This document shows, in pieces, positions 11,441 through 24,065 of a stretch of 64,000 nt of DNA. Positions within the stretch are counted from its first letter, which is position 1; each line of letters starts with the position of its first letter. The stretch covers positions 3,410,001-3,474,000 of the forward strand of contig NC_059416.1 in the NCBI RefSeq assembly GCF_905220565.1. Direction: 5' to 3'. The notes beneath the pieces are model-generated. The model saw nothing but the letters and a program-made list of their open reading frames with translations. It was not told the origin of the DNA and made no database searches. This DNA comes from Melitaea cinxia (Eukaryota; Arthropoda; Insecta; Lepidoptera; Nymphalidae). The position numbers were made by a program, and so were the translations under genes.

Positions 11441-12394
11441 TGACTATTTTTCGGAAAATAATTTAACGTTATTGTATAATAATAATTAAAAAAATAAATA
11501 AAAGAAAGAGTTTTAGTAGGAGATCCGAATTAAAGTCGAATTTCACCCATCTTCTTAATGGATGAAAATTATTTTACATTCATTTTAGCCAAAATGTCGT
11601 AGCCAGGCTATATTTAATTCAAAATTGAAAAAAATAAAAATTTGAAAAACGCGCCTACGAGCTTAAAGAATAAATGAAATATCTACCGACAGCACGAAGC
11701 CTGTAGAAAATGCATACGTTGGGTTGTCTATTATTTCCTGGCATAACTACTAACCGGGTGGCAGATATAAACAGGTTATTTATCAATATATATTGATACT
11801 AGTTACTTTCGCCCACGTTTTTAATAAATAAGTCTTACATCAAAATGAGCGCTGTTTTAATGCGAATACGATGACATAGGGTTGTCTGCTAAAACTATGG
11901 TTTGAGTGGCAATTGCCGATTATAATATAACCTGGCCACAGGAATATAGCCTGGCCAGGAATTTTCTGGCCACTTTTATCGTGATTTATCTTTAATATAC
12001 TAAAAAATATCTTTATTTAATTTTCATCTATTAAGTAGATGGGTGAAGATCGTGTCAAATTCGTATCTAAGACACACTATAATTTAAAAATAAAAGTGAA
12101 AACTTAAATGACATAAAAAATGGGTTTATTACATGAATTAGTACCGTATGATAATTAATATAATTATTAATAATTTTATTGCCAACTTAACAGATTAGTT
12201 TTGAAATAGAACTTATTTAAAATCACTTTTATAAGTACAAGACAATGGCTTTTTATATTTTTTTATGGTTTTACTCATTTTCTACTATTATAACTTTCAC
12301 ATTATAATTTTTATAACAATAATTATATTATAAATAAACTTATTTAGGACAGATGGTGATTGTTTCTTTTCAATAAAACATTTTATATTCAAAC

Positions 12395-12605
12395 TAGCTG
12401 CGCCACACGTTTTCACCCGCATAATCCGATCCCGTGTGAATATCGAGATAAAAAATAGCCTATGTGTTATTCAATATATCCAGCTACCTACGCACTAAGT
12501 TTCATCAAAATTGGTCCAGTGGTTTTTGCGTGAAAAAGTAGCAAATATAGGTACATACAAACATACATACTAACAAACTTTCGTATTAATTTATAGCAGT
12601 AGGAT
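12395..12605 (+). repeat. 'CTAGCTGCGCC...' dispersed repeat
   Basis: Starts CTAGCTGCGCCACACGTTTT and contains 'ATAAAAAATAGCCTATGT', 'CATCAAAATTGGTCCAGTGG' and 'TTTTTGCGTGAAAAAGTA', ending in a run of ACATACA units and 'AGCAGTAGGATT'. This abundant short repeat type recurs in the window (for example 54,925-55,477 and 62,590-62,790). Confidence 0.75.
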
Positions 12606-12606
12606 T

Positions 12607-15374
12607 GAATAGGCATCCACTTTTATGTTTATAGTTTTACTGTTATTCTTGTGAAAAGGATCGTGATATTATATAGCCTAAAACTTTTCTTATATAACAG
12701 TATTTAAATATTACAACAATTAACAACTGGACCAGAAGAAACTAAATTGAAGGTGTCAAAATAAACAAACATTTCCCCACATGTTAGTATGTATTCTGTA
12801 CCTATATATGATGTGCAGAGAAGAGCAAATCGCAGAGAGAAATTTGTTCATAAGATTTTGTATAATTTTTTCTAATGTTTACGCAAATTTAACTCACTAC
12901 AATGAAACAACTTTTTCGGATTCGGATTTGATCGCGGTTTATTGGATTATTTAAACGCCCCGACGTTTTGAATACTTTACAGCAACTATGGTCATGGGAG
13001 GACTCCCGAAAAAATTGTTTCATTATAGTTTTGTATAATATTTTATTCACTGGCTGAGATTTCTTTTTATTGTACCTACTTTTTTACATATTGAAATAGG
13101 TACGTGCAATCTGACAGACTCTACTAAATATCTCACTGTTAGTTTAAGAAGTATTGAGGCCTAATTTACTTATTGCTCTTAGATTTGATTAGCGATTATG
13201 CGTGAAATTTTCCTTTGAATTTTCTCTCTTTCTAGGGATTTTTGACTCATTTCCTGTCTCTTATAAAAAAACATTTTTTTTTCAGAAAAGTTATTGAATT
13301 TAATCAACATATAATATGAATTCACGATATTTATCTCAAGATCATGTTCTTTAAGGCTTGAGGTTGTGCTTAGATATTAATAGAATTATGAGAGTACATT
13401 TTCTTACTATAAATAAAATTGTCACACATACAAGGACAGGCCCGCCACTCACCCTTGACGGGTTCATGGACCGGTCACGTGGTCACGCTGCACTGACTAC
13501 TATACTAATTAATAATATACTGTAATATTTAGTTCATGCGCTTTTTTATCAGTTTTTCTAATTAAGGTAAACATTTAAATGTTTTCTGTATGAAAGGGTA
13601 CGTTTCATGTATATTTTTTTTTTAATATAATTTTGTACAGAAAATAAATGTGTTAATATAGTAGAAAATTAATTTATTGATATTAATTAAGAATATTTTC
13701 TCTACAATGACTTTTAAAATATATTTAATGACGTAACCAAAATAAATTTTATACCCTGTAATAAAAAAAAGCCTTTACCCAATGACTTAAGTAATAATCA
13801 ATTAAAAAGATATATAATTATTTATATTATATAAATAGGAAAGTAAAAACAAAAAATAAAACTAAAATAAATCTCAGTAACATTTCAAACAGTATTCCGT
13901 ACAACAACATACAAGTTATTCAAAACAATTTGAAGCTAATAAGGCACTTCAACGAAGCCCCACATGAAACCCTTTGTGGGGCAAAGACCTACAAACACAT
14001 TGTAATCCATCCGATACTTTCGTACTAATATTTACTTACGTGGAAGATTTCTTATATATTTATATTATATCCTTCATTATAGACTTTCTAGAACGGATTC
14101 CGATGTAATTTCTTGAATTCCTATAACCATTAGGTTAGGTTGTAAATGCATCCATCATAAAAATGCAAAATTAAACTTCAAATAGTTTAATAACATTGGC
14201 GCGAGAGTAAGAAAGAATAGGTGCACTCATCTTCAAAATTTGATTTTATTCAGGGCTGTTGAGCTGAGTTTACGCTGGGGACTTATTCTTTTTATTATAA
14301 CCGACTAACGTGAAATCATTTTACCCTGATATCTATTACCTGTGACAGCTTTTGACCTGCTTTTTCTATGCTACAAAGATTGAGTTTTTAGTGTTCTTAT
14401 TTTGGCACAAGATTACTAATTTATTAATATAAGCTTATTAAACAAACACTTTAATCAATAATATTAACAACTAAGCTAGATAAATTTGAATCATATTATA
14501 AGCTTAGCTCAAGATACAGCTGTGCCCTTTCGTCTCAACTTTGAGCGTATTTCGTTCTCATTTCATATGTATTGAAAGCGATCGTCGTTTTTTGTCTGTC
14601 GGTCCGTACGTTTGTTTTGTGAATGAGAAGAAATTATGCAATCTCTTGAATCACCCACGTCTCTGAATCATTCATACATTTTTATTGTAAAACGGTTTAC
14701 TGTATTCCATTTACATTTTTCGGGTAAATTTCGTTGTATTGTTGATTTTTTTTTATATTAGGTATTATAAAATTTTGTATGTAGGGATTTGAACCAAACA
14801 CAACCTATAAGTATTATAAAAATTTTACCTAATTTACATGATTTTAAAATGTTATACAATTCTGTATTATTAAATAAAGATTTAAGTTATTACCGATTTA
14901 AGCTTTACCCTATATGATTAATGATTAATCAATAATGGAATTCCCCTTTTTATTATAAAAACGTTTCGTTTGTTATCTGTGTTAAAATAATAGAGTTGCA
15001 ACACTTGTTCTTTTCATATTATTAAAATATATGTTTTAGCTACGAAGCTTTACGCTCGTTTAGTTTCGTAACCTACTAGCAAGGAGTATAAAAAAAGGCT
15101 TAAATGAAAAGTTGTATCTTTTTTATATCACGCTGTTGTAACTGAACTTTTAATATCAGGTATAAAAGTTAAAATTTTAAAACAAAATTAATAATAATAA
15201 TAAATCCTTTATTGTGAACTAAAATAAAGAACAAATTAAAGATACAATTAATTACAATTGTTTGTCGGACAACAAGACTGTGTTATTGCTAAAACACAAT
15301 TTCTTCCAGACAATCTGTTTATGAAAGGTACATTTTTTTACAAAAGTATATGTGTTAAAAAAACCACGTATTAA
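12607..15374. other. AT-rich spacer
   Basis: No gene supported. A GC-richer patch at 13,440-13,500 has no reading frame or tRNA boxes that hold up. Confidence 0.45.
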
Positions 15375-15545
15375 AACTAGTACAACTTAATCAAAATCAA
15401 AATAGCTTTATTCGAATACGCTTAAAAAGCATCTTCGAATCGTCATGTTGAAAATTAAAATTGTAATTATTGTTTAAGTGAAGCTACCACCGATTCGGAA
15501 TGTAGATTCTGCAGAGAAGAATCGGCAAGAAACTCCGTAGTTACA
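15375..15545 (-). repeat. Retroelement 3' end, 'TTCTCTGCAGAATCTACATT' family, copy 2 (minus)
   Basis: Begins ATCAAAATCAAAATAGCTTT and runs through 'GAATCGTCATGTTGAAAATT' and 'AAGCTACCACCGATTCGGAA' to 'ATTCTGCAGAGAAGAATCGG'. It is the reverse complement of the copies at 11.3 and 29.7 kb. Confidence 0.8.
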
Positions 15546-15774
15546 CTTAAAAAAAATTAGCTGTCTTTTAATAACGCAATATACGAATAATAAGCCATGT
15601 ATTTATAGTAATATTACTGTTTTATCGCATCATTTTAGAGCATAGATTAGTCCTAGGTACGTACGTGATAGCACTAACGAGCTCTTATCATTGTGATAAC
15701 GGAGTCAAGAGCAGCTAGCACACAGTTTTGTCTAAACCGAAATTGCAACACGATTATAATATATAGGAAGACAA

Positions 15775-15933
15775 TCTAATATATAAAATTTTCGTGTCGC
15801 GGTGTTTGTAGTTAAGCTCCTCCGAAACGGCTTGACCGATTCTCATGAAATTTTGTGTGCATATTGGGTACGATATGGGGAGGGGGATAAACGGGGTTAA
15901 AACTAAAAACAACGTTTGCTTGGTCAACTAGTT
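15775..15933 (+). repeat. 'TCCGAAACGGCTTGACCGAT' dispersed repeat
   Basis: Contains 'TAAAATTTTCGTGTCGCGGT', 'CTCCTCCGAAACGGCTTGAC', 'CTCATGAAATTTTGTGTGCA' and 'CAACTAGTTG'. I recognise the pattern as a common lepidopteran interspersed repeat; a SINE inserted directly after it. Confidence 0.65.
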
Positions 15934-16187
15934 GTTATATAAATAATAAATAAATAAATATCTTAAAACATCGGAACACGGTCGTCTGTTCTCAAAGTAA
16001 GCAACTTAATGCTTGTGTTATAGGTAACAGCCGGCTGTTACAACTAAATATATTTTTTAATAAATATACATAGAAATAATACATATATAAATACAAATAT
16101 TACACCCAGACTCAGACGGCAATCGAACCCGCAACCCGCGGAACAGAAAGCAGAGCCACTACAAACTGCGCCAACGGGTTATACAAA
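15934..16187 (-). mobile_element. tRNA-headed SINE (family 1), copy 2
   Basis: Same architecture as the copy at 3.9 kb: a tRNA-like head at the right ('CTGCGCCAACGGG' complement) with the B-box at about 16,115-16,130, 'AAGCAACTTAATGCTTGTGT' in the body, and an AT tail on the left. Flanked by GTTATATAAA (15,934-15,943) and GTTATACAAA (16,178-16,187), a 10-bp target duplication with one change. Confidence 0.88.
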
Positions 16188-16954
16188 GAAATTAAACTTA
16201 AGGTTTTACCATAATCTTAATTTTTTTTAACAAACTTTTGTTTGTTAGATTAATAATTAATATACCATAACACACATTATCCAACAGATAAAATTGTATC
16301 GATTCCACTCCATCTATCAGCTAGATTATTGAGGTTAATTAATTAACAATATTCAATTTTTTTATTAGGTACTTAAGGAAAATACTTTTATTATTAGATT
16401 AAGCAACTAATTAAGAACGAATAACCAATTTTGTAAGATGGATCTTTAAAGTTATTACTAACTAAATGGCAAACAAAATAACTAGTCCAAGGCCTCTTCT
16501 CATATGGACTAAAGTTTAAGCTTACCTAATTCAAACCGCTTCTTTAGAGGAAGCTTGCTATAATACTAATAGGTATTAAATATATTTAATTGCAAAATTT
16601 TTGTGTGTCCTTTCCGAGTTGAGGAGAATTGCAGTTACCCTATCGATAAGATAAAGGCAATGCACTTCTGATAACGCGGCGGGTCGGAGCGCAAGGTTCC
16701 ACATTTTGATCGTCCACAATATGTGTGTATTATATCCGCTACATTGTATACATACTGATATATTTATGAATACGTACTTGTAATATTACATAGGAAACAG
16801 AGTTCCGGATAATTGTAACTTTTTTTATTTTGCTGTCTTGAGACAAAGATGTTTTATTATTTTGATGCTAAACTATATAAATTATATATAATTAAGTATT
16901 TTGAATATTTCAAGACCTACCTGTTACCATTTATTAATATCGAGCAAAAATAGT

Positions 16955-17230
16955 CAAAACATGGCGTTTTTTGTACGGAAGCCCCCCTTAAACATTTATT
17001 TTATGTTGTTTTTAGTATTTGTTGTTATAGCGGCAACAGAAATACATTATTTGTGACAATTTCAACTCTCTAGCTATCGCGGTTCTTGAGATACAGCCTG
17101 GTGATAAACAGACGGACGGACAGACGGACGGACAGACGGACGGACGGACAGACGGACAGACGGACAGACAGACAGCGAAGTCTTAGTAATAGGATCCCGT
17201 TTTTACCCTTTGGGTACGGAACCCTAAAAA
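16955..17230 (+). repeat. Interspersed repeat with internal GACGGACA minisatellite
   Basis: The stretch 'GGTTCTTGAGATACAGCCTG' leads into about 65 bp of alternating GACGGACA/GACA units (17,110-17,175) and then 'AGTCTTAGTAATAGGATCCC' and 'TTTGGGTACGGAACCCTAAA'. The open frame across it (17,086-17,268, RTDRRTDRR...) is a translation of the minisatellite, not a gene. Confidence 0.75.
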
Positions 17231-17530
17231 TGATATTGAGTTGTAACCAGAAATATCAATATTGGTAAAACGCAAGGGTAATTCTATAGTAAAAATATTT
17301 TTTATACGGAATTATATATATATTTTATTTTGTATAAAAATATAATTTATATAGGTGTATTTACTTATCAGAATGATAAAGACTTGAAATAATTATAGTT
17401 TTAGTACTTATCATAAGTCGAAGTCAACAATGTATGATAATAAGCTAACTACATTTGGCGCGCTATTAATAAAAAAATAAGACCTATCTAATATTGTAGT
17501 TGTAATTATTTAAGCAGTCTTACTAATAAC

Positions 17531-17755
17531 CTTCAACCTTTACCTGTGTCACCGGTTATGGTTAACGCTGTTTGACGGATGACGATATCCAACAGATAAA
17601 AGTTTTTACCATCGTTTTACCATTGAATTCCACTACATTTATGAGGCATTTCCATTCGAAAATATGAATCTTAAAGTTATAATTTATTAATTGAAGAGAA
17701 ACAGGTATTCGTAGCTTATTTGCAGGATAAACTTTATCACCGGAACTAACCCTTA
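17531..17755. mobile_element. MITE-like element, copy 1
   Basis: Shares 'GACGGATGACGATATCCAAC' near the left (17,574) and 'GCAGGATAAACTTTATCACC' near the right (17,722) with the element at 22.6 kb. The right end reads AACCCTTA. Ends are diverged but inverted with respect to each other (ACCGGTTATGGTTAACG against CCGGTGATAAAGTTTATCC on the other strand). Non-coding and internally AT-rich. Confidence 0.6.
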
Positions 17756-19800
17756 GTGTTATAGCTAAAAAGTTGAAATATTTTCACAGATTATAAAACG
17801 CTTTAAAACCTTCTTGAATAAACTGGCATCTTAATAAAAACCAAAAAAATATATATTAAAACCGGATAGAACCGGTAGTTCCTGGGATTGCCGCGTTCAA
17901 ACAAAGAAATCTACAGATTTTTTATTTTCGCTAGCTTAGTAAATTATTAAACGTCTTCAAAATGGTGAAGGTATTTTTTTGACTTATTAATATAGAAGTA
18001 GATATAATATTACTTTTTTTGTGTATATTTTCTAATTTCTTTTTTTTTTTTAATTTAGTAATATATAAAAATTTATGATATTTTAAAATTCTAATTATTC
18101 AAATCTAATAAAATTAAACTATTTTTTTACTGAACTAAGATTCAAATTCACTTTTTTTAATTAATAATTAGTTAAAATGAAGTTATTTACGTATTTTTTT
18201 TTTTGTAAATCATCGGAAGAAACTCAAGATGTATTTCTTTTTAAAACCGTTGATATTTAAGTAAAAGCAAAAATATGAACTTAATTTTGTAAAATACACT
18301 TTTACCTTGTTATAGTTATTGGTTATAATTACAACGGTCCAGCTACAGTAGCCAAACGTAGTGTATCATTACAGCGAATTAATCAGCTATTGATAATATA
18401 TCGACGTTGCGAATTAACTGAAAATTAGACCCTCTTACGTGTAATTTCATCTTACTCAAAGTCAAGGTCCGTTGGCAGTCATAGCCTAGATACAAGTAGA
18501 ACTCGACCTGAGTGTGGCGAGACATGGACGAAATTAAGTTGATACTTGGTGACGTTGTATGTAACGTTGTTTATTTACTGTACAGTATTATAATAAGTAA
18601 TAATCACTTGTGTTTTTTTATTATTTTATCATTATATTTTCATAGTCTATGTGTCCCAAAATAATACTATACACATTTTTATAAACACACTTTTAAAAGC
18701 AAAAGGCTAGAGATTTTAGTTGTTTTTTTTTTTGTTACAATTTAAAAATTTCCATGTGATTTTATCAATAAAACTCAAAAACTGTGATAAGAAAGTTTTT
18801 TTGTACAATAATATAAATTGATAATCATAAAATTTAATTTAAATTAACCAAATAAATATTTCCTTAGTTAAACACATATTACGTAACATACCATAAATAC
18901 CCCAACAATAGATGGCGTTAGTAGTCGGGGAACTAAAACCCGTCTTAAAATAAGTTTTTTCAACTAAACGAACACTCAAAATCCTTCTGGAACTTAGTCA
19001 AATTATTCATGTAGGATTTAATCTGATGTTTTTTTTAATTATAATTTCTAAGCATGTAAATTAATAAGTTAAACGGACATATAAGTCATTTTTTTACAAG
19101 ATACTTTTAGACTACTTATACTAAATTTACTAGACAATTAAGTAGATAAGTACTATAAATATATATATAGCAAGAAACGCAAACCCGTTGTCTGTCCGTT
19201 TCCGCGCGACACTCCACGCTCTAATAACTACGTACATACACACCTTTCACATGAAAACTGATGGCTTCGTTAATATTATTAGCTTGAACAAAAAAAAAAT
19301 TTTTATAGGTCAAAATATAATTAAAGACTTAAGAATTATCATTGCGAACGATTGTAGGCTTTATAGCATCATGTTATAGCTATTAGTAGTTCAGAGATTA
19401 TGTTTTTTTTTAATTAATATTTTTCAACCAATCAAAGATATACAAAATATACTAATACACAATTGATACAAACGTTCAAATCCTTGAACATTTACATATA
19501 AAAATAGAACCAACATAATTAAAACAATATAATCGAATTACTTACACTATCTTGGATATTGAACAAGTCTAGAATCTAACCGCTAAGTCCGAGACCTTTA
19601 CCGGTTACCCAACGCCCGTTCTCGGCCTTCAAGCACTAACAATGACCTAGGACCGGCCGTCGGCACAGGCTGTTGCAATCGACTTCAATGTCTAGGAAAC
19701 TAGGTTCACTTGGACTTGACTAGTTTACATTTAGTAGAAGTATTGTTGTAATTACAATTACATCCCAAGTAGTACTTTACTGCTATAATTAAGTACCTAA
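17756..19800. other. AT-rich spacer with a small CTAGCTG-repeat fragment
   Basis: At 17,865-17,925 'ACCGGTAGTTCCTGGGATTG' and 'CCGCGTTCAAACAAA' mark a fragment of the CTAGCTG repeat type. The rest shows no gene; GC-richer patches at 18,460-18,560 and 19,580-19,730 lack supportable signals. The 63-codon frame at 19,188 has no recognisable domain. Confidence 0.45.
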
Positions 19801-19802
19801 CT

Positions 19803-19905
19803 ATTGGGGCTATCCATAAATTACGTCCTAAAATGAGGGGAGGTAGGGGTTCGTCAAAGTATTACATTGTGTGACAGGGGGTGGGAAGACGCCCAAAATT
19901 ATGAA
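19803..19905. repeat. 'GGGGCTATCCATAAATTACG' repeat fragment
   Basis: GGGGCTATCCATAAATTACG, 'GAGGGGAGGTAGGGGTTCGT' and 'TGTGTGACAGGGGGTGGGAA' form the G-rich interspersed motif seen in many insect genomes. Non-coding. Confidence 0.6.
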
Positions 19906-20454
19906 ATATAATATTTTAAAACATAATACATCTAATTGTTCAATCTAAATAAAAATTATGTCATGTGAACTGGTATTTTAATTTACTAAATAGGAATTAG
20001 TAATGTCTTTTGGGGTAATAGTGATCTCTTATAGACATATCAGTAGAGGAAATATTGATAACATGATACAATTACCATCTCTATGTATAATTCTTTTTTC
20101 TGATGTACGCATGTATACCTACCTATATTATATTTGTGTTGCGTACACCCCTACAGTTTTATTTACTCCCTCTACCTAAAGTTGTCTGGTAAAAATTCCT
20201 GATTTAGCAATAATAGCGCCTCTTATACGTTTTTCTCATAAATATTTTACTCTGTACTTGAAAAATTTTTTGTCGTACAATAGAGTACTTGATGATGATG
20301 GTTGTGATAAGTACACATTTCGAAAAGTAACTGGGAACTTGTGTAGTAAAAAAATATAAAAAGTAATTATTTTTGTATACTATAAAATTTATAATATTAA
20401 AAAAAAATTAAAAACCATTTAGTCAGTTAGTTTAGCGTTAAAAATATTTCATCA

Positions 20455-20781
20455 TCATCATCATCACTTCAGCTTATCGCAGTCCACTGCTGGACATAGA
20501 CATCCACAAGTTCGCGCTAAAAATGAAGTGAACTCATGTGTGTTGCCCATAGTCACCACGCTGGGCAGGCGAGTTGGTGACCGCAAGGCTGGATTTGTCG
20601 CACCGAAGACGCTGCTAAGTGTATTTCAAAGCAAGCAGATAAATGGCTATCCCGCCATCGGTCAGCTTTTTTAAGTTTCAAGGTGGTAATGGAACTGTGT
20701 TATCCCTTAGTCGCCTTTTATAACAGCCACGGGAACAAAGGGGGTGGCTATGTTCTTGTCTGCCGTAGCCACACAGCTTAA
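20455..20781 (-). mobile_element. Internally deleted, non-autonomous RTE-clade LINE derivative
   Basis: On the minus strand the element begins 'GCTGTGTGGCTACGGCAGAC' and 'AAAAGGCGACTAAGGGATAA', which resembles the 5' leader of lepidopteran RTE elements. It then jumps to a 3' end that reads in frame RELVDVYVQQWTAIS-stop, the C-terminal end of the RTE polyprotein, followed by a (TGA)n microsatellite tail. The endonuclease and reverse transcriptase are absent. With a leader and an RTE tail it could have been mobilised in trans. Partial relatives: 30,511-30,620 and 51,838-52,010. Confidence 0.7.
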
Positions 20782-22060
20782 AAAAATAATAAAAATAAAT
20801 AAAATACATAAATATATGACAAACATACAACTATTTAAATATTTAAGGAATATCGAAAACAAAATGGCCGACAGGAGATAATTTAAAATGATAAAATTAT
20901 CTTAATCCGATATGGTTCGCGCTATCACTCGCTCCCAATTGGGTGTCGGCTCAAGGTTATGATAACACGCCGTCATGTCATTGTTTGGTATCAAACTATT
21001 GTTTAATTTATATTTCACGTAATTCTAATAAAACAATGAGGACTATTCTTCAATTCAAATCGTTTAATTGCGTAATTAAACCGTTTTGGTATCCCTATGT
21101 TTTGTCAAGAATGATGACTTGAGCCAACACGCTATTACATACAGAATTTATTTTGAGGCCCGTGTATCCACAATCGAATAGAAGCTCATTTTGTTTCAAC
21201 TCTCCTCTTGTACTCGTAAATACCTACTTATACCTAACCTATTAGCCCCGTATTAGAATTTGGGATATTTAATAAGTTCTTAGTTCAGTACCTACAATAT
21301 TTACAAAATGGGACATGGAATAAAAATAGGTCATTTTGGAGATGTATTCTTAATATTTATCTCGAGAACTCACGTGGCTTCACTCTTTTAGATTAAGTTG
21401 AACATGAAAGTAAGAAGAGTTTAAATAACGACGTAAAATAGTAATATTCTGTATCTATCTATATGTCTGCAAGTAAATATATTTTAGACATAATTAATAT
21501 CAGTTTAAGATACAGCTATTTTTTACGTATCAACAATAGAACCTGTCAAAAACCGTCAGAACGAATTAGGTTTATAATCTGTACTATTATAATTATACTT
21601 TCAATAGTCTGTGGCGTACTCTGTCAAGCGTGATCGAGTGCCTCGTCCCTGTAATATTATTCATAACTCATTTATTCCGAGAATATCGATTTACTGTACA
21701 AAAAATTATACACATATTACGCTTATATAACGATGGTTTCATTTAAATGTATAAATAGAGGGTTTTATATATATATTTTTTTTAATTTTTAAAAAATATC
21801 CACGTTGCCAGAACAGCGGAAATTTTTGTAGAATTTTATTTAAGCGTTATTTTTTAAGTTAATTACTTTAATAAGAACACGAATATTTACATACTTCGCG
21901 ATTTTATTAAAAAAAAAAACAACATTTACGTTCATATAGAAACTCAACTTTGTAACATTGTAATATTCCTGTAATTGATTAATTAACGTAAAAGGCCTCT
22001 TGAACCGAACCAATAAACTAAAAAGCAATCATTTAGCACGTCTATAAACTTAAACACGCT
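20782..22060. other. AT-rich spacer
   Basis: No gene or repeat boundary recognised. The minus-strand open frame at 21,840-22,028 is AT-driven. Confidence 0.5.
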
Positions 22061-22066
22061 TGCCTG

Positions 22067-22140
22067 GCCCGGGATTTGAACCAATGAGCCGTTACAAGTG
22101 CTTAATACGGCATACTAATTACTCTGCTTAGGGCCTGTTG
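22067..22140 (-). repeat. Degenerate tRNA-like segment (possible SINE head)
   Basis: The minus strand carries 'GGTTCAAATCCCGGGCC', a B-box-like sequence, and begins GGCCCTAAGCAG, which could pair with the GGGCC. The T-stem does not pair properly, so this is not a functional tRNA gene. A tRNA-derived SINE head is the simplest reading. Confidence 0.35.
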
Positions 22141-22597
22141 AGTCTATTCAACGGTAGATGGCGGTGAATAGCGCTTATTCCGCTTTTAAACGCTAGATGG
22201 CGTTGCGATTTGATGTTTAATGTTTTTGAGATTTCGTCGGCGGGCTCATACATTTTTTTGAATGCACTACATTTTTTTTAATTAAATTTATTTATATTTA
22301 AGCGATTATACGACTGAACATTTTAACTAGAAAATTTGTTTGAAAAGTGTTGATTAAATAATTATTATTCAACGACTTATAAGTATAACTTTTTCAAAGT
22401 AGGTATAACTTTTATAATATTTCTTTCTTTTACATAACAAACAACAAAAACAAATCACTTTTTTTTAACTCTAAGCCTTTATTAAAAGAAACGTTGAAAA
22501 AGCCACATTCTCACAAATCGAATACGTACCATTAGTGTTTAATTGACTTTCAAAGGTCAGACGATTACAATCCAAAGACAGCGAGTTAGAAGCAATT

Positions 22598-22861
22598 AGG
22601 GCCTTTTGTACCGGTTGCGGATAACGCTATTTGACGGATAACGATATCCAACAGATAAAAATTTAGATGTAGTATTCTTTCTTTTTTTTATTCGCAAGTA
22701 TGAATGTGAAACTTGTAGTTTATTAATTGAGACGAAACGTGTCAAACGTGTGTGAAACGTGTGTGAAAACGTGTGAAACGTCTTTTTTACTTCTTGCTGT
22801 TTAAGTCTTATCGTAACTAATTTGCAGGATAAACGTTATAACAACTGGTGAAACCGGCCCT
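22598..22861. mobile_element. MITE-like element, copy 2
   Basis: Ends AGGGCC...GGCCCT lie between TT (left) and TAA (right). The left arm is 'TTGTACCGGTTGCGGATAAC'; the right arm, complemented, is 'GGTTTCACCAGTTGTTATAA'. It contains 'GACGGATAACGATATCCAAC' and 'GCAGGATAAACGTTATAACA', shared with the 17.5-kb copy. Inside is a local array of GTGTGAAAC-type units (22,735-22,790). No ORF. A 264-bp MITE with a TTA/TTAA-type target is the best description. Confidence 0.65.
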
Positions 22862-23985
22862 TAATATAATAAAAGATTCATTTAGGCCAAACCGACTGTT
22901 TGACGACGAAACATGAAAATATAGTCGTTTCGTTTGACACGTGCAAACCTTAATAACTGTCTCTTTCGCACGATCGAAATACCGTAAGCGAGAGGTACTG
23001 TGGGCGGGAGCGGTGGGTATTTTTTCACGGTTAGATAACGGCCCAAACGGTTCGCTTGTAGCTTCCCGCATAACGATGTTGACTTTTGGTGACACTATAA
23101 AGAACCTCGTGTTTTCATACTGTTAGGGACATTTATCCGATTATTTAAAAATGGAATATTGACAAACGCTTTATTGTGTTATCGTATTTAATAATGTAGT
23201 TTGATGTTCTGAAATCAAAAATTTTGAATACAGATACTAAATTAATGTTTATTTACTTTTTTTTATATAAAAGGCATGACATCGTAGTTAAATTGGGATC
23301 GTATTTAATGATTTATAACTTTATTGTGGTCTGTAACTAGTATTTGGTAAGCCGCAAAATACTTATTTATAATTTACCTACTTAAGTAGTCAATGACTTT
23401 CCTAATAATTATAAACACAAGCATTTTAGGACGTGTGAAAATTTTGATATTTTCGTAATAAAATAATTCAAAATCAAAAGTTTGAAATAAAAACATATAA
23501 AGATAGACAGACTTTATGATAAAGAAGTAAATAAAATTTAATGTTATTATAATTTTAAGATTTTTCATCTTCGAAAGACTAATATTAAAATTATTCTTTA
23601 TCAAAATGGGTTCATCGTAAATGTAGTTCAATTCTACGTATCTCTGCAGTTATCGTAAAAATAAAGAATCCGTAATGAATTAAGCCGTCGCTCGCTTATC
23701 ACTGCATCGGATGCTATCAGACACCTTGCCCTCTTCGTTAGCCTCGTATTGCTGCCCTTTGTTAACAACGTTAATAATTTTTTTAATTATTATATGAAAA
23801 TATATTTTTCGATACAATTTTGTTATTATTTCGAAGGGATTACAAAAATTACTATTTAAGTCAAAGAGGTTTCATGTGGATATTCAGTTACGAAAAAAAT
23901 GCTATTCGTAATACAATTGTTAATTGAAAGAAACTGAAAGTATATTCTGGTTCCTTTAATTTAATGGCTTTTAAAAGTTCTAAAA
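22862..23985. other. AT-rich spacer with a GC-richer patch at 22,900-23,120
   Basis: The patch is open on both strands (22,817-23,095 minus; 22,941-23,126 plus) but shows no domain. Probably unrecognised repeat. Confidence 0.4.
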
Positions 23986-23989
23986 TAAA

Positions 23990-24065
23990 ACAGAATAGAG
24001 AAGACGCGAAGGAAATTGATCGGTGCGGTCGAGAGTGCAAACTTCGTCAGTACAAAAGTAAAACT
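23990..24065. repeat. Short dispersed repeat ('AGAGAAGACGCGAAGGAAAT')
   Basis: Best-preserved member of the small family also seen near 3560 and 61,600. Class unknown. Confidence 0.45.

Noticed and set aside
17086..17268. Open frame rich in RTDRRTDG
   Set aside because: Direct translation of the GACGGACA minisatellite.
20280..20470. CRISPR-like or short direct repeat array
   Set aside because: Only a (TCA)n microsatellite tail of the RTE derivative; no spaced repeats, and the organism is eukaryotic.
22067..22140. Functional tRNA gene
   Set aside because: B-box is present but the T-stem does not pair and no proper anticodon arm can be drawn.
22817..23126. Overlapping open frames on both strands
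   Set aside because: No domains, both strands equally open; likely a GC-richer unrecognised repeat.
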